Shown: positions 35,420-44,724 of the stretch, one piece after another | How positions within the stretch are numbered: the stretch's first letter is position 1 | Layout of the letters: the number at the start of each line of letters is the position of its first letter | Assembly (NCBI RefSeq): GCF_003635165.1 | Contig: NZ_ML058624.1 | Location: forward strand, 1-64,000 | DNA from: Burkholderia sp. Nafp2/4-1b | GTDB lineage: Bacteria > Pseudomonadota > Gammaproteobacteria > Burkholderiales > Burkholderiaceae | Length of the DNA stretch: 64,000 bases | Reading direction: 5' to 3' | The notes under the pieces: generated by a model | The model's input: only the letters and a program-made list of their open reading frames with translations | What the model was told of the DNA's origin: nothing | Databases searched by the model: none | Made by a program: the position numbers and the translations under genes

Positions 35420-38400
35420 TCAGGCTCCCGACGGCGCGGCCGGCGTGCGGCCGCCTGGCGGCGGGCCGTCGTGCGGGTCGCGCTCGTCACGCTTCACGCG
35501 GAACCACGCGGCGTACAGCGCGGGGAGGTAGAACAGCGTCAGCACGGTCGCGCTCGTGATCCCGCCCATCAGCGCGGTCGCCATCGGGCCGAAGAAGTTC
35601 GAGCGCAGCAGCGGAATCAATGCGAGCACGGCGGCCGCGGCGGTCAGCGTGATCGGGCGGAAGCGCCGCACGGTCGCGCCGACGATCGCATCGAAGCGGC
35701 CGTGGCCGGCCGCGATGTCCTGCTCGATCTGGTCGACCAGAATCACCGAGTTGCGCATGATGATCCCGAACATCGCGATCACGCCGAGCATCGCGACGAA
35801 GCCGAACGGCTGGCCGAACAGCAGCAGCGTGCCGACCACGCCGATCAGCCCGAGCGGCGCGGTCAGCACGACCATCAGCACGCGCGAGAAGCTCTGCAGC
35901 TGGATCATCAGCAGCGTGAACACGGCGATCGCCATCAGCGGCATCTGCGCATTGATCGAGCTCTGCGCCTTCGCGCTTTCCTCGACCGACCCGCCGATGT
36001 TGATCTGGTAGCCGACCGGCAGTTGCGCGCGCAACGCGTTCAGCTTGCCGTCGATCGCATGCGTGACGTCGATGCCTTGCGCACCGTCGCGTACGTCGGA
36101 CTGCACGGTGATGGTCGGCTGGCGGTCGCGCTCCCACACCACGCCGTATTCGAGCGTCGGTGTGAAGCGGCCGAGCGAACCGAGCGGCACGGGGCCGTTC
36201 GGCGTCGGCAGCGCGAGGCCCGCGAGCTTCGCGGGATCGACGCGATCGGGGCGCGCCGCGCGCAGGTCGACCGCGATCAGCTTGTCGCGTTCGCGGTACT
36301 GCGTGACGGTCGTGCCGGACAGCGTCATCGCGAGGAAGCTCGATACGTCCTGCGACGTGACGTTCAGCTCGCGCGCCTTCTTCTGGTCGAGTTCGAAGCG
36401 CACCGACCGCTCGGCCGGCTCGTCCCAGTCGAACTGCACGTGCACCGTGCGCGCGTCGCCGCGCATCGTCGCCGCGACCTTCTCGGCGATCGAACGCACC
36501 GTCGCGATGTCGGCGCCGCTCACGCGGAACTGCACCGGGTAGCCGACGGGCGGCCCGTTCTCGAGTCGAGACAGGCGCCAGCGCACGGCCGGGAACTGGT
36601 CGCGCAGCGTGGTCTCGAGCCAGGTCGCGAGCTTCTCGCGTTGCTCGACCGATTTCGCGGTGACGACGAACTGCGTGAAGTTCGGCAACTGCAGCTGCTG
36701 GTCGAGCGGCAGGTAGAAGCGCGGCGCGCCGCTGCCGACGAAGCTCACCGAGTGGTCGATCTCGGGCCGCTTGGCGAGCACCTTCTCGAGGCGTTCGGTC
36801 TCCCGCAGCGTCGCGGCGAACGACGCGCCTTCCGGCAGCCGCAGGTCGATCAGCAACTCGGGACGATCGGAACTCGGGAAGAACTGCTGCGGCACGAGCG
36901 TGAAGCCCATCAGCGCGACGACGAAGAGGGCGCCGGTGATCAGCAGCACGACGAAGCGCCGCTCGATGCACCAGTCGATCCAGCCGCGCAGCCGCGTGTA
37001 GAAGCGCGTGTCGTAGATGTCGTGCTCGTGATCGTCCGGCAGGTGGGCTTCGTGCGCGTGCTTCTTGCGTTCGGGCAGCAGGTGATAGCCGAGCAGCGGG
37101 ATCAGCACGACGGCCGCGAACCACGACGCGATCAGCGCAATCGCCGACACCTCGAAGATCGAGCGCGTGTACTCGCCGGTGCTCGATTTCGCGAGCGCGA
37201 TCGGCAGGAAGCCCGACACGGTGACGAGCGTTCCCGTCAGCATCGGGAACGCGGTACTGGTGTACGCGAACGCGGCGGCGCGCGCGCGGCTGTAGCCCTG
37301 TTCGAGCTTCACGGCCATCATCTCGACCGCGATGATGGCGTCGTCGACCAGCAGCCCGAGCGCGAGCACCAGCGTGCCGAGCGACACCTTGTGCAGCCCG
37401 ATGTCGAACAGGTACATGAAGAGCGCGGTGACGGCGAGCACGACCGGAATCGAGATCACGACGACCATCCCGGTGCGCAGCCCGAGCGATACCAGGCTCA
37501 CGACCAGCACGATCGCCACGGCTTCGGCCACGGCTTCGAGGAAGTCGTCGACCGAATGCGCGACCGCGTGCGGCATGCTCGACACCAGCGTGAGCTTGAG
37601 GCCGGCCGGCAATTGCGCCTGCAGGTTTTTCGATTCGGCGTCGAGCGCCTTGCCGAGCCGGATCACGTCGCCGCCCGGCTGCATCGTCACCCCGATGCCG
37701 AGCACCGCATGGCCGGCCGCGCCTGGACCGGCCATGCCTGGACTGGCCGTGCGCATCTGCGTGACCTGCGGATCGTCATAGCCGCGCTTCACGGTGGCGA
37801 GATCGCCGAGCCGGAACGTGCGGCCGTTGATGCGGATCAGCGTGTCGGCGATCGCGTCGACGTTGCCGAACTGGCCGCTCGGCCGCACGAACACGCGATC
37901 GTCGGCGGTCGTCAGCACGCCGGCCGACGAGATGTCGTTCTGCGCGTTGATCGCCTGCCCGAGCTGCTGCGGCGAGATGCCGAGCCGCGTGAGCTGCGCG
38001 TTGTTCACCTCGATGAAGATCCGCTGGTCGGGGTCGCCGAAGTAGTCGACCTTGCCGACGCCCGGCACGCGCAGCAGCACGGTCCGCAACTGGTCCGCAT
38101 AGTCGTGCAGTTGCGCGGGCGTGAAGCCGTCGCCTTCGAGCGTCCAGATGTTGGTGTAGACGTCGCCGAACTCGTCGTTGAAGAACGGGCCCTGCACGCC
38201 GGGCGGCAGCGTATAGCCGATGTCGCCGACCTTCTTGCGGATCTGGTACCAGGTCTCGGGCACGTCCTTCACGGGCGCCGAGTCCTTCATCGTGAAGAAG
38301 ATCAGCGATTCGCCGGGGCGCGAATAGCTGCGCAGGAAGTCGATGGCCGGCGTTTCCTGCAGCTTGCGGCCGATGCGGTCGGTGACCTGTTCCTGCACCT

Positions 38401-38599
38401 GCCGCGCGCTCGCGCCGGGCCAGAACGTGCGGATCACCATCACGCGGAACGTGAACGGCGGGTCTTCGGATTGCGCGAGCCGCGTGTACGCGAGGATGCC
38501 CGCGAGCGTCGCGAGCGCGATCAGGTAGACGACCAGCGCCTGGTGGCGCAGCGCCCATGCCGACAGGTTGAAGCGGCCTTCTTCGCGAGGGCCGCTCAT
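35420..38599 (-). CDS. RND efflux permease, AcrB family
   Basis: A 1059-residue inner-membrane pump with the 12-TM RND architecture and two periplasmic porter domains. The proton-relay aspartate pair is in LVLALGLLVDDAIIAVEMM, and the second half has AMFGIIMRNSVILVDQIEQ. Length and duplicated organisation are intact. Starts at MSGPREEG, overlapping the adaptor stop by 4 nt; the frame is open further upstream but only as a shadow of the adaptor gene. Substrate range is not readable. Confidence 0.93.
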   Translation of the reverse strand: MSGPREEGRFNLSAWALRHQALVVYLIALATLAGILAYTRLAQSEDPPFTFRVMVIRTFWPGASARQVQEQVTDRIGRKLQETPAIDFLRSYSRPGESLIFFTMKDSAPVKDVPETWYQIRKKVGDIGYTLPPGVQGPFFNDEFGDVYTNIWTLEGDGFTPAQLHDYADQLRTVLLRVPGVGKVDYFGDPDQRIFIEVNNAQLTRLGISPQQLGQAINAQNDISSAGVLTTADDRVFVRPSGQFGNVDAIADTLIRINGRTFRLGDLATVKRGYDDPQVTQMRTASPGMAGPGAAGHAVLGIGVTMQPGGDVIRLGKALDAESKNLQAQLPAGLKLTLVSSMPHAVAHSVDDFLEAVAEAVAIVLVVSLVSLGLRTGMVVVISIPVVLAVTALFMYLFDIGLHKVSLGTLVLALGLLVDDAIIAVEMMAVKLEQGYSRARAAAFAYTSTAFPMLTGTLVTVSGFLPIALAKSSTGEYTRSIFEVSAIALIASWFAAVVLIPLLGYHLLPERKKHAHEAHLPDDHEHDIYDTRFYTRLRGWIDWCIERRFVVLLITGALFVVALMGFTLVPQQFFPSSDRPELLIDLRLPEGASFAATLRETERLEKVLAKRPEIDHSVSFVGSGAPRFYLPLDQQLQLPNFTQFVVTAKSVEQREKLATWLETTLRDQFPAVRWRLSRLENGPPVGYPVQFRVSGADIATVRSIAEKVAATMRGDARTVHVQFDWDEPAERSVRFELDQKKARELNVTSQDVSSFLAMTLSGTTVTQYRERDKLIAVDLRAARPDRVDPAKLAGLALPTPNGPVPLGSLGRFTPTLEYGVVWERDRQPTITVQSDVRDGAQGIDVTHAIDGKLNALRAQLPVGYQINIGGSVEESAKAQSSINAQMPLMAIAVFTLLMIQLQSFSRVLMVVLTAPLGLIGVVGTLLLFGQPFGFVAMLGVIAMFGIIMRNSVILVDQIEQDIAAGHGRFDAIVGATVRRFRPITLTAAAAVLALIPLLRSNFFGPMATALMGGITSATVLTLFYLPALYAAWFRVKRDERDPHDGPPPGGRTPAAPSGA

Positions 38600-39705
38600 G
38601 ACGCGAAATCCTCGGAATGCAGCGGCGCGACCGCGCGCACCTTCTCGCCCGCGCTGACCGTATGCACGCCTTGCAGCACGACGCGCTCGCCCGGCTGCAG
38701 CCCGCGCGACACGGTAACCGTGCGCTCGTTGAAGCGCGCGACGTCGACGCGGCGCAGTTCGAGCGTGTCGTCCTTTGCGCGCACGACCCACACGGCCGCA
38801 TGCGGGCCGTCGTGGAACAGCGCGGTCGCGGGCAGCGTGATGCTCGGCGCATTGGCGGCCACCGGCGCGCCGTCGAACGCGACGTTCGCGGTCATCCCGA
38901 GGCGCACGGCCGGATCGGGCGCCGCGAGCGTGAGCCTCACGCGCCAGGTGCGGCTTTGCGGATCGGCGGCCGGCGCGATCTCGCGCACCTTCGCGGCGAA
39001 CTGGCGGCCCGGCAGCGACGGCAGCGTGACGCTCGCCGCGTGACCGGGCGTGAGCGACGCGAGCGCGGCTTCGGGCACGTCGCTGACGACGTCGACGTCG
39101 CCGGACCACGCAAGCTGGTAGACGGCCTGGCCTGCCGACACGTTCTGGCCGGTGTCGGCCTGTTCGGCGGTGATGGTGCCCGCGTGATCGGCGACGAGCG
39201 TCGCGTAGCGGAGCTGGTTCTTCGCGAGCGCGAGCTGCTGCTGCGCCTGGTTGCGCTGCGCGAGCGCCGACGTGTAGCTGTTCTCGGTCTGTTCAAGCTG
39301 CGCGGTCGCGATCAGGTTCTCGCGGGCCTGCGCGCGATCGCGGTCGAGCTGCTGCTTCGCGAACGCGAGGCTGTGCGACGCGGCATCGAGCTGCGCCTGA
39401 GCGCTCGCGGCGTTCTTCTCGACGTCGGACGGATCGAGCAGCGCGACGACCTGGCCGGCCTTGACGGTATCGCCGAGCCGCACCTTGCGCTCGACGATCT
39501 TGCCCGCGATGCGGAACGACAGCGGCGTTGCATAGCGCGGCTGGATCTCGCCGGGCAGCGTCGCGGCGGCCGCGACGCCGTCGGCGTGCGCGGCCAGCGC
39601 GACGACCGGGCGCGGCGCGGGCGGCGCGGCTTCCTTCGGATGACAGGCGGCGAGGACGAGCGCGGTGCCGACCAGCAGCACGGCGCGGGAACCGGAGCGA
39701 TTCAC
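38596..39705 (-). CDS. RND efflux periplasmic adaptor lipoprotein
   Basis: A 369-residue membrane-fusion protein with lipobox LAAC near residue 20, a biotinyl-lipoyl-like hybrid motif (RIAGKIVERKVRLGDTVKAG), an alpha-helical hairpin rich in Ala/Gln (about 95-165) and beta-barrel/membrane-proximal domains. Translation starts at GTG 39705 behind a GGGGG run. It is the first gene of an operon with the permease and NodT lipoprotein, and divergent from a TetR regulator. Confidence 0.92.
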   Translation of the reverse strand: MNRSGSRAVLLVGTALVLAACHPKEAAPPAPRPVVALAAHADGVAAAATLPGEIQPRYATPLSFRIAGKIVERKVRLGDTVKAGQVVALLDPSDVEKNAASAQAQLDAASHSLAFAKQQLDRDRAQARENLIATAQLEQTENSYTSALAQRNQAQQQLALAKNQLRYATLVADHAGTITAEQADTGQNVSAGQAVYQLAWSGDVDVVSDVPEAALASLTPGHAASVTLPSLPGRQFAAKVREIAPAADPQSRTWRVRLTLAAPDPAVRLGMTANVAFDGAPVAANAPSITLPATALFHDGPHAAVWVVRAKDDTLELRRVDVARFNERTVTVSRGLQPGERVVLQGVHTVSAGEKVRAVAPLHSEDFAS

Positions 39706-39797
39706 GAAACCCCCAGATCAGGTGAGAGCGGAACGAAGTCGGCAAGCGCGGTGGCGCCTGCCCCGAGTGGCGCCGAGTCCGGCGCGCACGAACACTG

Positions 39798-39847
39798 CCG
39801 AACGCGGTCGTTCGGAAACTGTGGCGGATTCTAATACACACCTGTAT
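39798..39847. promoter_or_regulatory. two palindromes between the efflux operon and tetR
   Basis: CCGAACG-CGGT-CGTTCGG (39798-39815, 7-bp arms) and ATACA-CACC-TGTAT (39834-39847, 5-bp arms) lie in the 191-bp divergent spacer. The second stands in an AT-rich patch typical of a promoter. Both are candidate TetR operators. Confidence 0.55.
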
Positions 39848-39896
39848 CTGAATGCAAAGATGAATCCGAAAGGGAAGGGATGCTAGACTGCGCGGC

Positions 39897-40517
39897 ATGA
39901 AACCACAGCGCTTAACTCGCGAGCAGAGCAGGGACCAGACGCGCGAACGTCTGCTGAAAGCCGCGCATCGAACTTTTCTGAAGAAAGGCTATGTGGCCGC
40001 GAGCGTCGAGGACATCGCGGCGGCGGCCGGCTATACGCGCGGCGCCTTCTATTCGAATTTCCGCAGCAAGTCCGACCTGTTGCTGGAATTGCTGGAGCGC
40101 AACCACGCGGAGGTGCAGGCCGACTTCCAGGCGATTTTCGAAGGGGGCGGCACGCGCGAGCAGATGGAGTCGATGGCGCTCGCGTACTACCGGACGCTCT
40201 TTCGCGACGACGAGTATTCGCTGCTCTGGGGCGAGGCGAAGCTGCAGGCGGCGCGCGACGCGAAGTTCCGCGTGCGCTTCAACCAGTTCCTGCACGCCAA
40301 GCGGCTGCAGATGGGCGAATTCATCGAGCGCTTCGCCGAGCGCGCGGGCACGCCGCTGCTGCTGCCCGCCGACACGCTCGCGTTCGGGTTGATGTGCCTG
40401 TGCGACGGCGTGCAGTCGTATTGCACGGCCGATCCGCAGCACGTGTCGGCCGACGCGGCCGAAGCTGTGCTCGCCGGGTTCTTCGCACGGGTCGTGCTGG
40501 GGCGCGCGCCGGACTGA
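39897..40517 (+). CDS. TetR-family regulator of the adjacent RND pump
   Basis: A 206-residue repressor: N-terminal helix-turn-helix (SVEDIAAAAGYTRGAFYSNFRSKSDLL, about 37-63) and a variable C-terminal ligand domain ending around 200. The AcrR-like RGAFYSNF motif is common among efflux repressors. Divergent position and palindromes in the spacer argue that it represses the pump and itself. Confidence 0.93.
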   Translation: MKPQRLTREQSRDQTRERLLKAAHRTFLKKGYVAASVEDIAAAAGYTRGAFYSNFRSKSDLLLELLERNHAEVQADFQAIFEGGGTREQMESMALAYYRTLFRDDEYSLLWGEAKLQAARDAKFRVRFNQFLHAKRLQMGEFIERFAERAGTPLLLPADTLAFGLMCLCDGVQSYCTADPQHVSADAAEAVLAGFFARVVLGRAPD

Positions 40518-40614
40518 ACGGTCGGGGGCTCAGGTGGGTGCTCAAGCGGGCGCTCGGCCGGCGCGCTGAGCGCCAACGCTGCGACGCAGCACCGGCCGCC
40601 GCGCGCAGATCGAG

Positions 40615-42396
40615 TCAGCGTTCGCCGGTCATCCGCCGGTACGCGTCGAGCAGCGACGTCTTGTAGACGACACCCGCGAGCGTCGGCTCGGCTTCGCTTT
40701 CGATCACCGGCAGCCGTTCGCCCTGAAACGCCATGAAGCGTTCGAGCGCGGTCGCGAGCGGCATGTCGGGCGTGAGCAGCGGAAACGGCGTGTGCGCGTA
40801 GTGGGCGGCCGTCTTGTCGGTCGTGTCGCGCTTGTCGAGCAGGTCGGACGTGATGTCCTTCAGTGCCACCGCGCCGCGAAAGCGCCCGGCGTCGTCGGTC
40901 ACGTACAGATACTTCACCGGATATTCGAGAAACACGCGCGTCATGTCGGCGACGCTCGCGGTGAGCGGCACGACCGTCTGCGCGGGCTGGATCAGTTCGC
41001 GCATCTGCGTGGTGCGCAGCCGCAACCGTTCCTCCGCGTCCTGGTGGTGGCGCAGCGTGATCTCGTACATCGACGTCGTGCCGGTCGCCCGCGCGACGAA
41101 ATACGCGAACACGCACGACACCAGCAGCGGCAGCACGACCTGGTAGCTGAGCGTCATCTCGAAGATCATCAGGATCGCCATCAGCGGCGCCTGCGTGGCG
41201 CCGGCCATGAACGCGCCCATCCCGACCATCGCGTACGCGAAGTACGCGGACGTGTGACCCGGCCACAGCGCGTTCATCACGAGCCCGAACAGCGAGCCGA
41301 ACACGGCGCCGACGAACAGCGTCGGCGTGAACACGCCGCCGACCGCGCCCGAGCCGGCGGTCGCGGCGGTCGCGATCACCTTGAACACCAGCACCGCGAC
41401 GAGCGCCTGCCAGGTCCACGGCGCATGCAGGATGTCGTTCACGACGCTGTAGCCGTTGCCCCATACGTCCGGAGTCCACACCGAGATCACGCCGACCACC
41501 AGGCCGCCGAGCGCGAGCCGCACCGGCAGCGGCACGGGCAGCCGCTTGAACTGGTGCTTCGACGCATCGAGCAGGTGCAGGAACTGCGGCGCGAGCACGC
41601 CGCACAGCGCGCCGAGCACGACGAACAGCAGCACCTCGGGGCCCGTCACGGGCGGGAACACAGGCATCTCGTACGGCGGCCGGTAGCCGGCGAATTCCCG
41701 CATCACGATGTTCGCGACGACGGACGCGACGACCATCGGCCCGAAGCTCTCCATCGTGATCGTGCCGAGCACGATTTCCGACACGAAGAACGCGCCGGCG
41801 ATCGGCGCGTTGTACGCGGACGTGATGCCGGCGGCCGCGCCGCACGCGACGAGCAGGCGCAGGCGCGGCGGGTCGAAGTGCACGAAGCGGCCGACCAGCG
41901 ACGACGCGAGCGCCGCGAGCTGCACCATCGGGCCCTCGCGGCCGATCGAGCCGCCGCTGCCGATCGTCAGCAGCGACGACACGCTGCGCCACAGGCTCTG
42001 CCGCACCGGCACGATGCCGTCGCCGAGCGCGACGGCTTCCATGTAGTCGGTGTTGCCGGATTGCTTGTCGCCGCGCGTCGCGAGCAGCAGCACACAGCCG
42101 GCGAGGAAGCCGCCCGCGGCCGGCATCCAGAAGCGCACGTACCACGGCAGGCTTCTCGCCATCTGCACGAAGCTGCCGCTCTGCCCGGAGATCAGGCGCT
42201 GCATCAGGTCGATGCCTTCGCGGAAACTCATGGTGGCGAACGCGCCGCCGACGCCGACGATCGCCGACCAGATCAGCATCGTATGGGCGTCCGACAGGCG
42301 GAACAGCGTCTGCGCGCGCGTGCGCAGCTTCAGCAGGAACGAGAGCACGGCTGAAAGTGGGCGATGAAGAGGACGAAGGAAAACGACGCGAAGCAT
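40615..42396 (-). CDS. clcA: ClC-type chloride channel/antiporter with CBS domains
   Basis: A 593-residue membrane protein. The ClC selectivity-filter motifs are present: GSGGSIGREGP (with the gating glutamate) and TAGSGAVGGVFTPTLF. The C-terminus carries a CBS pair from about residue 455 (LEYPVKYLYVTDDAGRFRGAV and ERLPVIESEAEPTLAGVV), a regulatory nucleotide-binding module not found in E. coli ClcA. Alternative starts exist upstream at 42471; 42396 is chosen as the first hydrophobic-proximal ATG though it lacks a clear ribosome-binding site. Confidence 0.9.
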   Translation of the reverse strand: MLRVVFLRPLHRPLSAVLSFLLKLRTRAQTLFRLSDAHTMLIWSAIVGVGGAFATMSFREGIDLMQRLISGQSGSFVQMARSLPWYVRFWMPAAGGFLAGCVLLLATRGDKQSGNTDYMEAVALGDGIVPVRQSLWRSVSSLLTIGSGGSIGREGPMVQLAALASSLVGRFVHFDPPRLRLLVACGAAAGITSAYNAPIAGAFFVSEIVLGTITMESFGPMVVASVVANIVMREFAGYRPPYEMPVFPPVTGPEVLLFVVLGALCGVLAPQFLHLLDASKHQFKRLPVPLPVRLALGGLVVGVISVWTPDVWGNGYSVVNDILHAPWTWQALVAVLVFKVIATAATAGSGAVGGVFTPTLFVGAVFGSLFGLVMNALWPGHTSAYFAYAMVGMGAFMAGATQAPLMAILMIFEMTLSYQVVLPLLVSCVFAYFVARATGTTSMYEITLRHHQDAEERLRLRTTQMRELIQPAQTVVPLTASVADMTRVFLEYPVKYLYVTDDAGRFRGAVALKDITSDLLDKRDTTDKTAAHYAHTPFPLLTPDMPLATALERFMAFQGERLPVIESEAEPTLAGVVYKTSLLDAYRRMTGER

Positions 42397-42463
42397 AGCA
42401 CTGCGCCGCGCCCGCGGGACCTTCCCGTCGGGCGCGGCGCGTGTCGCGGCGTGGACGTGCGGC

Positions 42464-43546
42464 TCAGCCAAGCCAGTGCTGCACCGCCCAGGTGATCCCG
42501 TAGCCGCCGGCGATCAGCCATACGTACAGGATCAGGCCGGTGATCAATGCGCGCGGGCCGGCCTCGCGGATCTGCGACACGCGGGTCTCGATGCCGAGGG
42601 CGGTCATCGCCATCGTCAGCGCGAAGGTGTCGAGCACGTTCAGCGTATGCGTGATGTCGGTCGGCAGCACGTTCAGTGAATTCACGATCACGAAGCCGAG
42701 GAAGCCCAGCGCGAACCACGGCACCGAGACCTTGCGCTGGCGTTGCGCGCCGTCGGCGCCGGCGGCGGCACTTGCCGAGCGGGCCGAGCGGGCGAGCCAC
42801 CAGCCGAGCGTCAGCAGCACGGGCACCAGCAGCATCACGCGGGTCATCTTCACGATGGTCGCGACGTGCGTGACTTCGGGGCTGATGTCGCTTGCCGCGC
42901 CGACCACCTGCGCGACCTCGTGGATCGTGCCGCCGAAGAACAGGCCGAGGCCGGCCGGGTCGAGATTCAACAGACCGGCGTGATACGCGAGCGGGTACAG
43001 GAACATCGACAGCGTGCCGAACAGCACGACGCTGCCCACGGCCATCGCGCTCTGGTGCGGCTTCGACTGCAGCGTCGACTCGAACGCGAGCACGGCCGCG
43101 GCCCCGCAGATCGCGCTGCCGGCGGCGGTCAACAGCGCCGCGTCGCGATCGAGCTTCATCACCTTCATGCCGACCCAAGTGCCGATCACGAGCGTGCTGA
43201 CGACGACCAGCACCGATACCGTCAGGCCAGGCAGGCCGACCTGCGCGATTTCCTGCAGGCTCACGCGCAGGCCGAAGAACGCGACCGCGATGCGCAACAG
43301 CTTGCGCGCGGAAAAGTTGACGCCGGCCGCCCAGCTGGCGGGCATGCCGTCGCGCAGCGCGTTGCCGTACAGCGTACCGGCGACGATGCCGACGATCAGC
43401 GGCGACAGGCCGAGCGCGGCGATCGCCGGCAGCTCCGACAGGCTGGTGACGGCGGCGGCGAACAGCGCGACGAACAGCACGCCGTTCAACTGGCCGCGCA
43501 CCGACGGCGCGGCATGGCTGAGGTGGGGGCTCGGGGCAGTGGACAT
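42464..43546 (-). CDS. yeiH: YeiH family putative sulfate exporter (UPF0324)
   Basis: A 360-residue inner-membrane protein with about ten hydrophobic segments. PLIVGIVAGTLYGNAL, RIAVAFFGLRVSLQEI, GTIHEVAQVVGA and GSAICGAAAVLA are YeiH signatures. The transported solute is not established by sequence; the family name reflects prediction. Divergent from a LysR gene as in many proteobacteria (YeiE-YeiH pairing). Confidence 0.9.
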   Translation of the reverse strand: MSTAPSPHLSHAAPSVRGQLNGVLFVALFAAAVTSLSELPAIAALGLSPLIVGIVAGTLYGNALRDGMPASWAAGVNFSARKLLRIAVAFFGLRVSLQEIAQVGLPGLTVSVLVVVSTLVIGTWVGMKVMKLDRDAALLTAAGSAICGAAAVLAFESTLQSKPHQSAMAVGSVVLFGTLSMFLYPLAYHAGLLNLDPAGLGLFFGGTIHEVAQVVGAASDISPEVTHVATIVKMTRVMLLVPVLLTLGWWLARSARSASAAAGADGAQRQRKVSVPWFALGFLGFVIVNSLNVLPTDITHTLNVLDTFALTMAMTALGIETRVSQIREAGPRALITGLILYVWLIAGGYGITWAVQHWLG

Positions 43547-43593
43547 GGTGGCCGTGAGGAAACAGGTTGCGATGGCCTAATCCTAGTTTGGTT

Positions 43594-43603
43594 ATATCGA
43601 TAT
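43594..43603. promoter_or_regulatory. ATATCGATAT palindrome in the yeiH/LysR spacer
   Basis: A 10-bp perfect palindrome in an AT-rich patch of the 110-bp divergent region; a plausible LysR half-site or promoter element. Confidence 0.4.
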
Positions 43604-43656
43604 GAAAAATTGTGATTTGTGACATAAACTATCCGGAAAGCCGATAATTCATCCCC

Positions 43657-44559
43657 ATGACCCCGGATCAACTGATAACGTTCGCGGCCGTCGCTGAACA
43701 CCTGAACATCAGCCGCGCTGCCGTGGCGCTGCATCTGTCGCAGCCGGCCGTGTCGGGCCAGCTGCGCCTGCTGCAGGACGAGTTCGGCGAGCCGCTGTAC
43801 CAGCGCGACGGCCGCGGCATCCGCCTGACGCCGGTCGGCGAACAGCTCGCGCAGTATGCGAACGCGCAGCGCGACACGTTCGCGCAGGCGCGCGCGTTTC
43901 GCGACGCGGTGCGCGGGCTCGATGCCGGCACGCTGCGGATCGGCGCGAGCACGACGCCGGCCGCGTATCTGCTGCCGTACCTGATCGCCGCGTTCCAGCC
44001 GCGCGCGCCGCGGGTCGCGATCCAGACGATGAGCGGCAATACGGCCGACGTGGTCGCCGCGCTCGCGTCTCTCGACATCGCGATGATCGAAGGGCCGCCC
44101 GGCGAGGCGCTGCCGCCCGGCACCGCCGTGCATGCGTGGCACGAGGACGAGATCGTCGCGGTCGTGCCGACGGGGCACGCGCTCGCCACGCCCGAGTTCG
44201 ATGCCGGCGTCACGCTCGACGCACTGGCCGCGCATCCGCTCGTGCTGCGCGAGGAAGGCTCCGGCGTGCGGCAACTCGTCGAACGCGCGTTCGCGCACGG
44301 CGGCGCGCCGATGCGCGTCGCGTTCGAGATCGCGGGCGTCGAGGCCGTGAAGGAGGCCGTGCGCGCGGGGATGGGCGTCGGCTTCGTGTCGGCGATGTCG
44401 CTGCGTCACGACGGTGCGGCGCTCGTGCCGCGCTCGCTCGCCCCGGCGCCGCTCACGCGCCACTTCTCGATCCTGGTGCCGCACGGTGCCGCGCCGTCGC
44501 GCGTGGCGGCCCAGTTCCTCGACATGAGCCTCACGCACGAGACGCACGGCGCCGCATAG
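43657..44559 (+). CDS. LysR-family regulator (YeiE/CysB-like subgroup)
   Basis: A 300-residue regulator with the winged helix at residues 3-60 (HLNISRAAVALHLSQPAVSGQLRLLQ) and a periplasmic-binding-protein-like effector domain. The N-terminus MTPDQLITFAAVAEH and the ATTPAAYLLPYL region resemble YeiE. Reads away from yeiH and probably regulates it. No effector can be named. Confidence 0.91.
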   Translation: MTPDQLITFAAVAEHLNISRAAVALHLSQPAVSGQLRLLQDEFGEPLYQRDGRGIRLTPVGEQLAQYANAQRDTFAQARAFRDAVRGLDAGTLRIGASTTPAAYLLPYLIAAFQPRAPRVAIQTMSGNTADVVAALASLDIAMIEGPPGEALPPGTAVHAWHEDEIVAVVPTGHALATPEFDAGVTLDALAAHPLVLREEGSGVRQLVERAFAHGGAPMRVAFEIAGVEAVKEAVRAGMGVGFVSAMSLRHDGAALVPRSLAPAPLTRHFSILVPHGAAPSRVAAQFLDMSLTHETHGAA

Positions 44560-44687
44560 GCGTTCGAAGTCGCTGCGGGAAGAACGGCGGGCACGTATGC
44601 ACCGGCGGGGATCCGCGCGGGGAGGGGGTCCTAGGGATTTCCTCTATGGTGTGCAGGAGACGCGAAGCGCACCATCCGTCTCAAGCA

Positions 44688-44705
44688 AATGGAACCGGTT
44701 CCATT
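44688..44705. promoter_or_regulatory. PtxS/LacI-type operator in front of kguE
   Basis: AATGGAACC-GGTTCCATT is a perfect 18-bp palindrome with the central CG of LacI-family sites and matches the core of the Pseudomonas PtxS site (TGAAACCGGTTTCA) in 12 of 14 positions. It lies 20 nt before the kguE start, between promoter and ribosome-binding site, a position for repression. Confidence 0.8.
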
Positions 44706-44724
44706 CCGGTAAAAAAGGGCAGAA

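Noticed and set aside
34979..39043. A 1354-codon plus-strand open frame
   Set aside because: It is antisense to the RND efflux genes, full of Arg/His/Glu, and has no domain. The opposite strand encodes complete, recognisable proteins.
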